A DNA stretch of 64,000 bases from Ureibacillus sp. FSL W7-1570. Its GTDB lineage: Bacteria; Bacillota; Bacilli; Bacillales_A; Planococcaceae. The notes under the pieces are model-generated. The model was not told the DNA's origin. It made no database searches and saw only the letters and a program-made list of their open reading frames with translations. A program made the translations under genes and the position numbers. The stretch covers positions 1,874,001-1,938,000 of the forward strand of contig NZ_CP151979.1 of assembly GCF_038593265.1 (NCBI RefSeq), read 5' to 3'. Positions 36,353 through 44,500 of the stretch are shown here, piece by piece (the first letter of the stretch is position 1; every line of letters starts with the position of its first letter).

Positions 36353-37208
36353 GTTGAACACCTCTTGATTCTGATTGCTCATTTAATCTTGATAAACAAT
36401 AGCTTGTATCATTGCATTGGTAATAGGTTTCACCTGTTTCCTCATTAAACAATTCATCCAAATATACTCCCGTAGCGCCGCACAGTCTGCAATGTTTATC
36501 TTCAAAGCTCTCCACTTCAAACGGATAATCGTCAAACGCAAGTGAAACGACTTTCGTGTATGGTGGTACAGCGTATATCTTCTTTTCACGACCGGCTCCA
36601 AGCAAAATTAATGCCTTTGAATAGTGCATTTTCGGATTATCAAACCTTGGTATAGGACTCGGCGCCATGACATACCGATTTTCCACCATAACAGGATGAT
36701 CAAAATCCGAAGCCATATGCCCGTATTTCATGATTTGTTCAAAAAGCATCAGCCATGCGCCGCTGTATTCTTTCTCCGCATGAAGCCTTTTCGTATTATA
36801 TTCGCTCGGTTCATAATCGCGCAGCGGTTCAGGCAGTGGTACTTGTAATACAAGTATCTGGCCTTCTGTAAGAGGAATTTCTGGAATTCGATGTCTTGAT
36901 TGAATGATCGTTGCTTCTTGCGTCTCCTCCGTCGTTTTAATGCCCGCCGTTTTCATCACCAATTTTTTAATGTTTACCGCATTAACGGATTCATCAGAGC
37001 CTTGGTCGATTACTTTTAAAACATCATCTTTGCCAATGAGAGAAAGGGTTAATTGCAGTCCACCTGTTCCCCAGCCGCGTGCAATCGGCATTTCTCTTGA
37101 TGCAAATGGAACTTGATAGCCCGGAATGGCAATTGCTTTTAATGTGGCTCTTCGAATTTCCCGTTTGGAACCTTCATCGAAAAAAGCAAAATTATAATGG
37201 ATTTGCAT
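36345..37208 (-). CDS. phnJ: Carbon-phosphorus lyase radical SAM enzyme PhnJ
   Basis: This 287-residue protein is the catalytic subunit that breaks the C-P bond by a radical SAM mechanism. Characteristic parts are AIPGYQVPFASREMPIARGW near residues 27-46 (with the conserved Gly region), the central RHRIPE motif, and the C-terminal cysteines in HCRLCGATGVYLDELF and TYYQCNDTSYCLSRL. These provide the iron-sulfur ligands and a thiyl-radical residue. GGAGAGG lies before the ATG. It follows phnI by 15 bp. Confidence 0.95.
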   Translation of the reverse strand: MQIHYNFAFFDEGSKREIRRATLKAIAIPGYQVPFASREMPIARGWGTGGLQLTLSLIGKDDVLKVIDQGSDESVNAVNIKKLVMKTAGIKTTEETQEATIIQSRHRIPEIPLTEGQILVLQVPLPEPLRDYEPSEYNTKRLHAEKEYSGAWLMLFEQIMKYGHMASDFDHPVMVENRYVMAPSPIPRFDNPKMHYSKALILLGAGREKKIYAVPPYTKVVSLAFDDYPFEVESFEDKHCRLCGATGVYLDELFNEETGETYYQCNDTSYCLSRLNEQSESRGVQHG

Positions 37209-37223
37209 GAATTCCTCTCCTTT

Positions 37224-38330
37224 TTACATTTCTTGCTTGCTTTTTGATTTGCGTACAATATCAAGCTTCGATTGGAAAGTGACATAGTGAGGCAGCTTCA
37301 AATGTGAAATAAACCCGGTGGATTCAACCGAATCAATATGATAAAGGACAAATTCCTCGTCTCCTGTCGGATAGTCCCTATTTCCTTTCTCCAAACTATT
37401 GTCTAAAATTCCCATTGCGATTGCTTTCGTTTCGTTTTGACCAAAGCAAAGACCATATCCGATTTCAAACTTAATTTCCTTTTTCCCGTCCCCGACCTCA
37501 ACTGTTTCCGGAATTAACATTTCGACTTCGGTTGCTTTAATTTCCCCAATATAATAAGCAGCGTCTTCTCCATTAAATGAATGAAAAGGGCTATCGATGT
37601 AAACCGGCAAATAGCCGACACGCAGTTCACCTACTGTTGGATGAAGACTTCCATATCCGCGAATGACGGCATAAGCTAATGAAGTCACCGCCCCTGTCTG
37701 GCCTCTCGTTAAAACTTGGAGACGCTGACTGCGGGTGGAAGGAAACGTCAAGCTTTTTCTCGTTACATCATCAGGCTCTGTATTATCCATTACACACTCC
37801 GAGAACAAACCTTCTTTTCTTAAGTAATCACTTACTTTTGGCAGTTTGCCAAAATGTTTTTCATCCACTTCATCGAGCGTTTCCTTCTCATAGGCTGAAA
37901 GCCAATTTACTGCATCTTCATCTGTTTCCTCCATGAGGTCAAAGTCGAGCAAACGATGAGTGTAGTCAGTTGTAGCTCCTAAAATTTGGCCGCCTGGTAT
38001 ATCTTTAAAACTAGCTGAAATTCTTCTTTCGATACTCATATCCTTTGTATTAACTATTTGCGAATAATGCTTGCGCGGTAAAGTGGATCGATATGCACGA
38101 AGCAGAAAAACCGCTTCTTCAAGATTGCCTTCAGCATGTTTGATCGCTAGCGCCGCAAGGGTTTCGTCATATAGACTGCTCTCTGACATCACCTGATCAA
38201 TCAATCCCCGCAGGCCAGCTTCAATTCTGCCAATGTCAAGAACAACTCCTTTTTTTAACCGCTCATATTTCAGCCGTTTAATCGACTCCTCAATGGCAAT
38301 TGTTCCGCCTTTCACTGCCACATATCCCAT
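37224..38330 (-). CDS. phnI: C-P lyase core subunit PhnI
   Basis: This protein has about 368 residues and starts MGYVAVKGGTIAIEESIKRL, exactly as PhnI proteins do. An upstream in-frame ATG (38378) would add 16 residues not seen in the family and lies in phnH. The start overlaps the phnH stop (TGATG), with GGGAGGAAG upstream. Conserved parts include GGQILGATTDYTHRLLDFDL, RTGQTGAVTSLAYAVIRGYGS-type residues and GYLPVYIDSPFHS. PhnI is the nucleosidase that joins a phosphonate to the ATP ribosyl group, with PhnG and PhnH. Confidence 0.95.
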   Translation of the reverse strand: MGYVAVKGGTIAIEESIKRLKYERLKKGVVLDIGRIEAGLRGLIDQVMSESSLYDETLAALAIKHAEGNLEEAVFLLRAYRSTLPRKHYSQIVNTKDMSIERRISASFKDIPGGQILGATTDYTHRLLDFDLMEETDEDAVNWLSAYEKETLDEVDEKHFGKLPKVSDYLRKEGLFSECVMDNTEPDDVTRKSLTFPSTRSQRLQVLTRGQTGAVTSLAYAVIRGYGSLHPTVGELRVGYLPVYIDSPFHSFNGEDAAYYIGEIKATEVEMLIPETVEVGDGKKEIKFEIGYGLCFGQNETKAIAMGILDNSLEKGNRDYPTGDEEFVLYHIDSVESTGFISHLKLPHYVTFQSKLDIVRKSKSKQEM

Positions 38331-38929
38331 CAAAGCTTCCTCCCTTCTGATAAAATTTGCGTCGTCCTTGGCAGACATAAGAGATTATGATTTTTGTCCA
38401 CAAAAATTAAATCAACCCCCATTGGAAATTCAGCGTTTTGTTGCTGTCGAACTTCCATCCAATTCCCATTTACTGAAACATTTACATAATTTGCTTCTTC
38501 AATGCCCGGACCTGTTAATTTGAAATCGCACCCATCCGTAACAGCATCTGCCTCAACAATAATGGTTGCTGAATCATGGGGATCGATGAGACTGCCGGTT
38601 TTTACTCGCTGTAATATTTGCCCAAGTTCATCTTCAGCTTTGTCATAAAGTACAAAAACGAAATCAGCGCGTTCTGCTGCATCAGCTTTTGCATAGGTTA
38701 GTTGGTTTATCCAGCGAGTTGTCTCTTCTTCCTTCTCGGAAACTACCTTAAAGGTCACTTCAGTATCTAGAAGCATTGCAGCCAGAACAAGTGTCAAGGG
38801 AAAACAGCCAGCCTCAAGATCTACTTTGGCCGCTTCATCTTTTAAATTTGTTATCAATCCGGGCCTAGACATGGAATCAACAACTTTTCGATATGCACGT
38901 TGAATATCGTGAATAAAATCTAATTTCAT
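38330..38929 (-). CDS. phnH: C-P lyase core subunit PhnH
   Basis: This 199-residue PhnH has AYRKVVDSMSRPGLITNL near the N-terminus, the middle segment LVLAAMLLDTEVTF, and the C-terminal GPGIEEANYVNVSVNG and EFPMGVDLIFVDKNHNLLCLPRTT. These last are the best-conserved motifs of the family. AAGGAGCAGAGG precedes the ATG. The stop overlaps the phnI start. It forms the PhnGHIJ core complex. Confidence 0.94.
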   Translation of the reverse strand: MKLDFIHDIQRAYRKVVDSMSRPGLITNLKDEAAKVDLEAGCFPLTLVLAAMLLDTEVTFKVVSEKEEETTRWINQLTYAKADAAERADFVFVLYDKAEDELGQILQRVKTGSLIDPHDSATIIVEADAVTDGCDFKLTGPGIEEANYVNVSVNGNWMEVRQQQNAEFPMGVDLIFVDKNHNLLCLPRTTQILSEGRKL

Positions 38930-38945
38930 TCAACCTCTGCTCCTT

Positions 38946-39368
38946 TTAAACATCCATCGTTTCAAAATTTACTTTTGTCTTCAAAATTTTCATGAAGGAG
39001 TTCTTTCTTTGCTCATGAATTGCTGCTTCCTCCTTCAACAAAACTTCATTCCATCGTTCCGTTTCTGGCAATTGTGCATTGTAAGCTGCATCGACCACAG
39101 CCAAATGGTATGCTAATTCCGGCTCATGTCCTTTTAATATGCCGATGCCGATATACCCGCTAATTTCCACTTTACATTCTGTTACAAAAACTTCTCCTAA
39201 GTAGAACAAACTGTTCTTTGCCGTTTCCCGAACTTTTACCATTACTAAACCGTTGTTCGGCTTTTCAATCGTTTTTACCTCATACTTAGCTAAAATTTGT
39301 TGTGCCAATGTGGCGGCAACGTTCTTATTTCCGTTGATTAAAATTTCTGTTCTTCGCCTTCTTTCCAT
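38946..39368 (-). CDS. phnG: C-P lyase core subunit PhnG
   Basis: This protein has about 140 residues; ATG at 39368 is chosen because GGAGGGG lies six bases before it, and the extra 15 residues of a longer frame have no family counterpart. Recognisable parts are NNGLVMVKVRETAKNSLFYL and FVTECKVEISGYIGIGILKG. The latter corresponds to the conserved C-x-V-x(5)-G region of PhnG. As the first structural gene it is preceded by the PhoP-like repeats at 39456-39494. Confidence 0.92.
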   Translation of the reverse strand: MERRRRTEILINGNKNVAATLAQQILAKYEVKTIEKPNNGLVMVKVRETAKNSLFYLGEVFVTECKVEISGYIGIGILKGHEPELAYHLAVVDAAYNAQLPETERWNEVLLKEEAAIHEQRKNSFMKILKTKVNFETMDV

Positions 39369-39455
39369 TTCCGCCCCTCCATCATGATTTTTTGCTTCCG
39401 TCGATTTAAGCATATCTTGTTGCCAAGTGGAAAAAATTTAAAAAAAAGTAAATTC

Positions 39456-39494
39456 TATTAATTTTTTGCAAACGCATTTTTAAGAAAATGTTAA
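39456..39494 (-). promoter_or_regulatory. PhoP box: four 11-bp-spaced hexamers upstream of phnG
   Basis: Read on the minus strand, TTAACA (39494-39489), TTAAAA (39483-39478), TTTGCA (39472-39467) and TTAATA (39461-39456) occur at exact 11-bp steps. This matches the TT(A/T/C)ACA direct repeats bound by PhoP in Bacillus. It lies 90-125 bp before phnG, so transcription of the operon is probably induced by phosphate starvation. Confidence 0.65.
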
Positions 39495-39506
39495 TGAGCA
39501 CACAAA

Positions 39507-39538
39507 AAAAGAGAGATTCCTTGAATGAATCTCTCTGC
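39507..39538 (-). terminator. Terminator between phnF and phnG
   Basis: AGAGAGATTC and GAATCTCTCT form a stem with a short loop. On the minus strand it is followed by TTTTTTTGTG. It ends the regulator transcript, so phnG onward must use its own promoter. Confidence 0.85.
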
Positions 39539-39650
39539 TGCTTTCAATCCAAAATCGAAAGCATATAAAAACAAGCAGAGAAAAACGCATGTTTTCCTCT
39601 ACTTGTTGGATTTTAGGGACTTATCGGACATACCCGAAAGCAAAAGTTTT

Positions 39651-40358
39651 TTATATAACAAAGTTAAAGCAATCACTCCGATAAAAAATTTCTGTATGTT
39701 CAAGCACCGTTCCGGTTTTTTTATCGATACATCCTGTCTCCAACACTAAAAGCGGAATTAAACTGGTGCATTCAAGAATTTCCCATAGGAATTTAGTCGG
39801 AAATAAAACCTTTAACACGCTTGACTTCGATTCAAATTCAGTGAAGCCTTTCTTTTGATAATAATCAAACATGGACGTGATTTCCTTGCCATACAAATCA
39901 ATATCATCAAATACGGATTTCGCCACGTAGGAAATATGCAAGGCAATTGGTCGATTATTGACAATGCGCAGCCTGCCTATTTTAAATACTCGATCCGTTT
40001 CCTCAGCACCGAGAGAATGAAAGATTGCTTTATTATAGCCGATTTCTTCGCAAAAAATGTTTTTCGATCGGAAATGGTGCCCAAGTCTAATCATTTTCCT
40101 GCTGAAGCTTTCATCCCCGGAAAGAACAAGCGGAATCTGCATTTGCCGATCTTTTACATAGCTGCCCTTTCCTTGTCTTGAATAAATATATCCCATCTCC
40201 TGAAGCCTTTCGTATATTTTGCGGATTGTCATTCGCGGAACGTTAAAATAGTCAGCAAGCTCATTTTCGGATGGTAATTTATCATTGGCTTCATACCTGC
40301 CAGAATGAATATCTGATATGATTTTATCAATGATCTCCATTTCTTCTGCCATCTGCAT
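39651..40358 (-). CDS. phnF: GntR-family regulator of phosphonate genes (PhnF-like, HutC/UTRA type)
   Basis: This 235-residue regulator has an N-terminal winged HTH (NDKLPSENELADYFNVPRMTIRKIYERLQEMGYIYS in two parts, about residues 21-60, then RQGKGSYV) and a UTRA effector domain. The latter includes RIVNNRPIALHISYVAKSVF and the C-terminal LVLETGCIDKKTGTVLEHTE. GCGGGG lies shortly before the ATG. It is transcribed in the same direction as the phn genes but is separated from phnG by a terminator. It likely represses the locus until a phosphonate or metabolite binds the UTRA domain. Confidence 0.85.
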   Translation of the reverse strand: MQMAEEMEIIDKIISDIHSGRYEANDKLPSENELADYFNVPRMTIRKIYERLQEMGYIYSRQGKGSYVKDRQMQIPLVLSGDESFSRKMIRLGHHFRSKNIFCEEIGYNKAIFHSLGAEETDRVFKIGRLRIVNNRPIALHISYVAKSVFDDIDLYGKEITSMFDYYQKKGFTEFESKSSVLKVLFPTKFLWEILECTSLIPLLVLETGCIDKKTGTVLEHTEIFYRSDCFNFVI

Positions 40359-40565
40359 TCTACCCCGCTTTGAAATTGACCTGCTATTTTTTCACACGGC
40401 AGCTCAAAAACTGCGCTTTGAAAAATATTTTTTGCTACACTTTCTATTGGTTACATTCAGTATAGTTTAAGTAACTAGAACTGTCCAAGCCCATTTTATA
40501 GTCTATATAGGATCCATCTGCTAATTTGCTTTAGAGGCTGATAAATAAAGTTTTGCTGCATTATA

Positions 40566-40637
40566 TTAATCTAAATTGCGAAGATGCTTGCTAATCGACG
40601 GCTGACTTATGTCAAACACTTCATTCGCTGTTCTATA
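40566..40637 (-). pseudogene. Fragment of a helix-turn-helix regulator
   Basis: The minus-strand frame reads ANEVFDISQPSISKHLRNLD then stops. It is a clean recognition-helix motif of ArsR-like or related HTH proteins. It is joined upstream, out of frame, to the AAA ATPase of the transposon, so the transposon end and the start of this gene have been lost together. Confidence 0.5.
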
Positions 40638-41233
40638 TATTGACCAACTTCTTCTTTCGTCAATGGCCCCATTTGATATCGCATGATGATACGTTGATTC
40701 AACGGCCGATGCTGGTTGAGCCGAAGCCGCGTTTGTAAATGCGGAAGGCCAGTTAAAATCAAGACAAATGGATTCGTCGAATCCATTTGAAAATTAAACA
40801 AAATCGCAAGATCTTGCAGAAAGGCATCTTTAGCCAGATGCATCTCATCCAAAATCAAGACAGGAGTGATTCTTCGTTCGGTGTACAATCGTTCGATTCC
40901 TTGCTGAATTTGATAAAACAAATCGACCTTCCGGTATTTTGGCTCTTCTCCCAACCCAAGCGCAAGCCCTCGGTAAAAATCCATCACTCCTCCTGTGGAA
41001 AGAGGAAAATAGACGACATGATACAACGATGGATTCAACGACTCTTTAAACGTTCGTAACGTAAACGTTTTTCCAGATCCCGGTTCACCAATGAATAGAC
41101 CGATTCCTCTCGTTCGTTTGATATAATCCAATCCCGCCAATGCTTCTCGATACGAAGTAGCGAGATAGGCATCCGACGGCTTCATTTCTTTCGAAAAGGG
41201 TTCATGAGAAAGGGAGTAGAAGGTTTTATACAT
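40607..41233 (-). pseudogene. AAA ATPase (ExeA/TniB-like) of the three-gene transposon, C-terminus lost
   Basis: Two hundred and three native residues are followed by a few foreign ones. Walker A is GLFIGEPGSGKTFTLRTF (about residues 45-62), Walker B is VLILDEMHLA (about 125-134) and sensor 1 is LILTGLPHLQTRL. The N-terminal FYSLSHEPFSKEM is typical of ExeA/TniB-type helper ATPases. The sequence stops matching after EEVGQYIEQR, where a C-terminal lid domain would be expected, so the protein is short by some 60 residues. It overlaps the transposase gene by eight bases and probably regulated target choice. Confidence 0.75.
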
Positions 41234-42494
41234 GATCTCCTTCCCCCTTTGCCCATTCTGTATTCAACGAAAATGGGGACCGATTTCGTTTCACATGGGC
41301 GTTATCATGCAGGCATACAGGTTTGGCTTGAGCGACTTCCTTGCCATCCTCATATACATATACACCATGATCATCGTAACGAATATCGACGGATTGGCCA
41401 ATGAAACGAGGAGGCACTTCGTACAATTGTTTGTTGAGCGAAATCGTTCCATCGGCCTTCACTTTCCGAAACTCGCGTTTCAGAAAAATTGAATCCAACA
41501 CCGTCGGATCTTCTAGAAATTGAACCGTATGGTTTTGAGACAGAAAGATTTCATGAGGCGTTTTTCCATTGAGCGATGCATGGGGTTTACGATGATAATC
41601 TTCCTCCAGCCATCTCCAAAATCGTTCATTCAACTCTTCGAGTGAATGAACCGGATTCATGTCTAATAACGGATAAAAACGCGTCTGCACCGTCTTGAAA
41701 AAGCGCTCAATTTTGCCCTTGCTTTGCGGGTCATATGGCTGCGTATGAACGAGGGTGATCCCTAACTGTGCACACGCATACTGAAGAGTTTCGGAACGAT
41801 AAATCTTTCCGTTATCCGAGTAAATCATTTTCGGCTTTCCATACCGAATGAGCGCTTCTTTGGTGACGACTCGCAGCCCATCAAATTTCTCGGAAGAGAA
41901 AAATTGAGCGTATGGCACGATGCGTGAACAATCATCGATGTAAGCGATGAGAAACGTTCTTTTCTTCTTCCCGTTGATTGGAACATACGGACCGTAAGAA
42001 AGGTCTCCTTGCCATAAGGCGTTCACTTGATCATGCGCAAAACGTTTTCTCTCCGGCATCGGTAAAATTTCTTTGCCGACAAGGTTGAATTTTTTTAATA
42101 ATCGGTATATAGTAAAATAAGAAATTTGTTTTGGGTTGATTTCCCCTTGGTGTACCAGTTGTTGGTAAAAAACCGTCACTGGCACTTGGGGAAATTTTTT
42201 TCTCATCGCTAGAATATAATCCTCATCTTCTGGAGACAGCTTTCGGGAATGTCCACGATCCGAGCGCTTCTTCGGTTTTAATCCCTCAAATCCCATTTTC
42301 CGATAACGCAAGTACCAGTCTTGAATCGTTTTCGCAGCGATCCGTTTCTCTCCGTAATACGGCATTTCATGAATGCGATTAGCCATCTCAGTGAGGTAGC
42401 TCTTCGGATCTACTTGTTCATTCAAAAGTGGGGCAATCAATCCGAATCGGAATAAGGCAATTTGTTCTCTCATGTGTTCGTCCATCGTTTCCAT
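41226..42494 (-). CDS. DDE transposase with integrase core (three-gene transposon)
   Basis: This intact 422-residue protein has two N-terminal HTH parts (KRIAAKTIQDWYLRYRKMGF and ISYFTIYRLLKKF). Its retroviral-integrase-type core has ALWQGDLSYGPYV (Asp), KMIYSDNGKIYRS (Asp) and PQSKGKIERFFKTVQTRF (Glu), followed by a C-terminal beta-barrel-like region (LYEVPPRFIGQSVDIRYDD). It resembles IS481 and TniA-type enzymes. The coupled ATPase and upstream DUF6431 gene point to a multi-protein transposon. Confidence 0.85.
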   Translation of the reverse strand: METMDEHMREQIALFRFGLIAPLLNEQVDPKSYLTEMANRIHEMPYYGEKRIAAKTIQDWYLRYRKMGFEGLKPKKRSDRGHSRKLSPEDEDYILAMRKKFPQVPVTVFYQQLVHQGEINPKQISYFTIYRLLKKFNLVGKEILPMPERKRFAHDQVNALWQGDLSYGPYVPINGKKKRTFLIAYIDDCSRIVPYAQFFSSEKFDGLRVVTKEALIRYGKPKMIYSDNGKIYRSETLQYACAQLGITLVHTQPYDPQSKGKIERFFKTVQTRFYPLLDMNPVHSLEELNERFWRWLEEDYHRKPHASLNGKTPHEIFLSQNHTVQFLEDPTVLDSIFLKREFRKVKADGTISLNKQLYEVPPRFIGQSVDIRYDDHGVYVYEDGKEVAQAKPVCLHDNAHVKRNRSPFSLNTEWAKGEGDHV

Positions 42495-42614
42495 CCTCCT
42501 TTTTCATTTCGAAGGACAGCCGGCTATCCATTTCACCTTTGATGATAAATTCTTCTTTTCCACCTGTCGAGGCAAAAGGTATGTGGGACGACCTCAACAC
42601 CTAGATGCGCTTCC

Positions 42615-43154
42615 TTATCGTCCAAAACAATGTGCCATAAAGTAGGTCGACAAATACCCCCACGACTCTTTGACAAACCGTTCCTCTCCCCATTGTTGGA
42701 TTTTCCCGATCGATCGACAAGCTTGTTGTTGGGTATCTCGCTCCCAACCGAAAGATTTCTTCACCGAAGCAAAATACATATAAATCCATGAAATTGTTTG
42801 GATAAATCGTCGGAGATAGAAAGAAATGAGTTGTCTTTTTGATGGATTTGTGCCGGTTTGATGAAGCACATCATGGAGCCATTGAACGATGGTACGAGTC
42901 GTATGTTGAAAGTATGGGAGAAGAAAGTGAGGGAGGATGGACACCGTTTGGAAACAAATCGAACAACGAAAACGGCAGATCAAGAGACGATATTCCTTTT
43001 CTGCGGTGATGGCATTCCGTTCATAAAAACCATGGCGATGAAGGGAATGCTTCGCATGACAATGTGGGCACTCCTCCACCATAGGAAAGTCATTGTTTTT
43101 TCCTAATTCATGATAGGTTTCGAGATCGACTCCAAAATCATGAATCAAGATCAC
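42615..43154 (-). CDS. DUF6431-type zinc-finger protein of the three-gene transposon
   Basis: This 179-residue protein has an N-terminal zinc-finger region: EECPHCHAKHSLHRHGFYER (about residues 27-46) and LICRFRCSICFQTVS. Together these hold two Cys pairs as in DUF6431 proteins. A helical remainder follows. It is encoded 120 bp upstream of the DDE transposase on the same strand and appears complete. In this arrangement it may recognise the transposon ends or a target, but no function is established. Confidence 0.7.
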   Translation of the reverse strand: MILIHDFGVDLETYHELGKNNDFPMVEECPHCHAKHSLHRHGFYERNAITAEKEYRLLICRFRCSICFQTVSILPHFLLPYFQHTTRTIVQWLHDVLHQTGTNPSKRQLISFYLRRFIQTISWIYMYFASVKKSFGWERDTQQQACRSIGKIQQWGEERFVKESWGYLSTYFMAHCFGR

Positions 43155-43284
43155 AGATCTTCCATCCCCCTATGAAATAATTCACAAAAAATTTAGCACA
43201 TTTTTTCAGAGGATGGCAAAGATGATTCCGAAGGAATTTGAAAAAATCGTACTCTTTTTAGATGAGATAAAATGAAAGTTTACA

Positions 43285-44360
43285 CCATTAGGTGAAACAA
43301 TCTTTAATTGATCCCATGTTAATATCATTTGTAATTGACTATAGTTGCCACCCTTAGGGACATGAACCAACGTCTGATCCACTTTCACTTCATTATATTT
43401 GTTTACTTTAACAAGATGCTCTTTAAATACAGGATAGGGCTTTTCCGGTAATGCTAGAAGATAATCCCGTTCTTCCTGCCATAAGTCCTCAATACGTACG
43501 TTTTTGGCATAATGAATTCTATTTCTGTCCGCCTCTAATTTATGAAATAATTGATCCGTTAAACCCTCATAGCTGTCCATTATTGGAGCTGAAGTAAAAA
43601 AGTTATAGCGTATATATCCAACTTTATTCTCAACATTTCCTTTTTCATGGCCACTTCTTGGATTGCATACCTGCACATCAAAGCCATAATAATGCTGAAA
43701 TTGAACAAATTCATCAGTTAATTGTGCTTCTTCATTTTTTGTCCTTTTTTTCTTCACAGCGGGGGTCAAATTATCGATTCTTATCCTTTTAGGTACTCCC
43801 CCAACCTGTTTAAAAAGAATATTGAGACCATGTAAGAAGCATTCTTGATTTTCAGCTGGTAACGGTACTGCAAATCCAGCATTACTATGAGGAAACGTCA
43901 TAACTAAAGCATGAATATCCACAATTTCTCCATCTTGTACAGCTTCCATTACTCCAAAGTCTACTTGAGCTTCACCCGGAGGATGTTCTAATCTTTCATA
44001 CCCTTTATCCTTTTCTTCTTGGTGAGTATTCATCCATTCAGAGATAAAGTAACAAACAGTACGATAAGAACCTTGGAAACCCATTTCCTTTAGTTCTTCA
44101 AATATTTGTTTCTTTGTTCTTCTTAATTTTTTCCTTAACTTTAAATCCTCAAAAAGCCAATCTGAAACAATTACTCCCCACTTTTCCTCATACATCATCC
44201 CTTTCTTTTTAAATGATTTCTGTTTAGGGAGTTGATCTTCATCCGCATACTTCTTAGCTGTTCGCCAATTAATTCCCATTGTTCTTTGTATTTCTGAAAT
44301 AGATAAACCTTTGTTATTTCTTAAATGTTTGATACAATTAATATCAGACATTGCTAGCAT
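43285..44360 (-). pseudogene. IS21 IstA (element 5), C-terminal third missing
   Basis: About 358 native codons remain, starting MLAMSDINCIKHLRNNK. They include the HTH and all catalytic regions (GEAQVDFGVM, IRIDNLTPAV, GHEKGNVENKVGYIR), and end at KIVSPNG where the DUF6431 transposon begins. The foreign tail stops at 43206. It is the uninterrupted version of the gene split in element 2 and shows the target TTATC in its original state. Confidence 0.9.
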
Positions 44361-44500
44361 CCTTTCTTACCTCCACTACCAATTGCTTGACACAATTACT
44401 GTAGTGGGACTTGGGGTGACTGGCAAGTCTTTTTTTGTTTATGCACAAAAATTTAGTGCAGGACTCTGCATTTTTCCTTTGCAAAGCTCTGCACTTTTAT

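Larger units (their letters stand above)
40607..43284 (-). mobile_element. Three-gene transposon (DUF6431, DDE transposase, AAA ATPase), 3' end truncated
   Basis: One tip is visible: on the minus strand TGTAAACTTTCATTTTATC begins at 43284, directly where the IS21 copy 5 istA stops matching. The other tip is missing, because the ATPase gene runs into an unrelated HTH fragment at about 40625. The gene set recalls Tn7/Mu-like systems that use a DDE enzyme with an ATPase helper. Confidence 0.65.

Noticed and set aside
40566-40637. HTH fragment as the true end of the ATPase gene
   Set aside because: It is in a different frame from the ATPase, and the motif belongs to a DNA-binding regulator.
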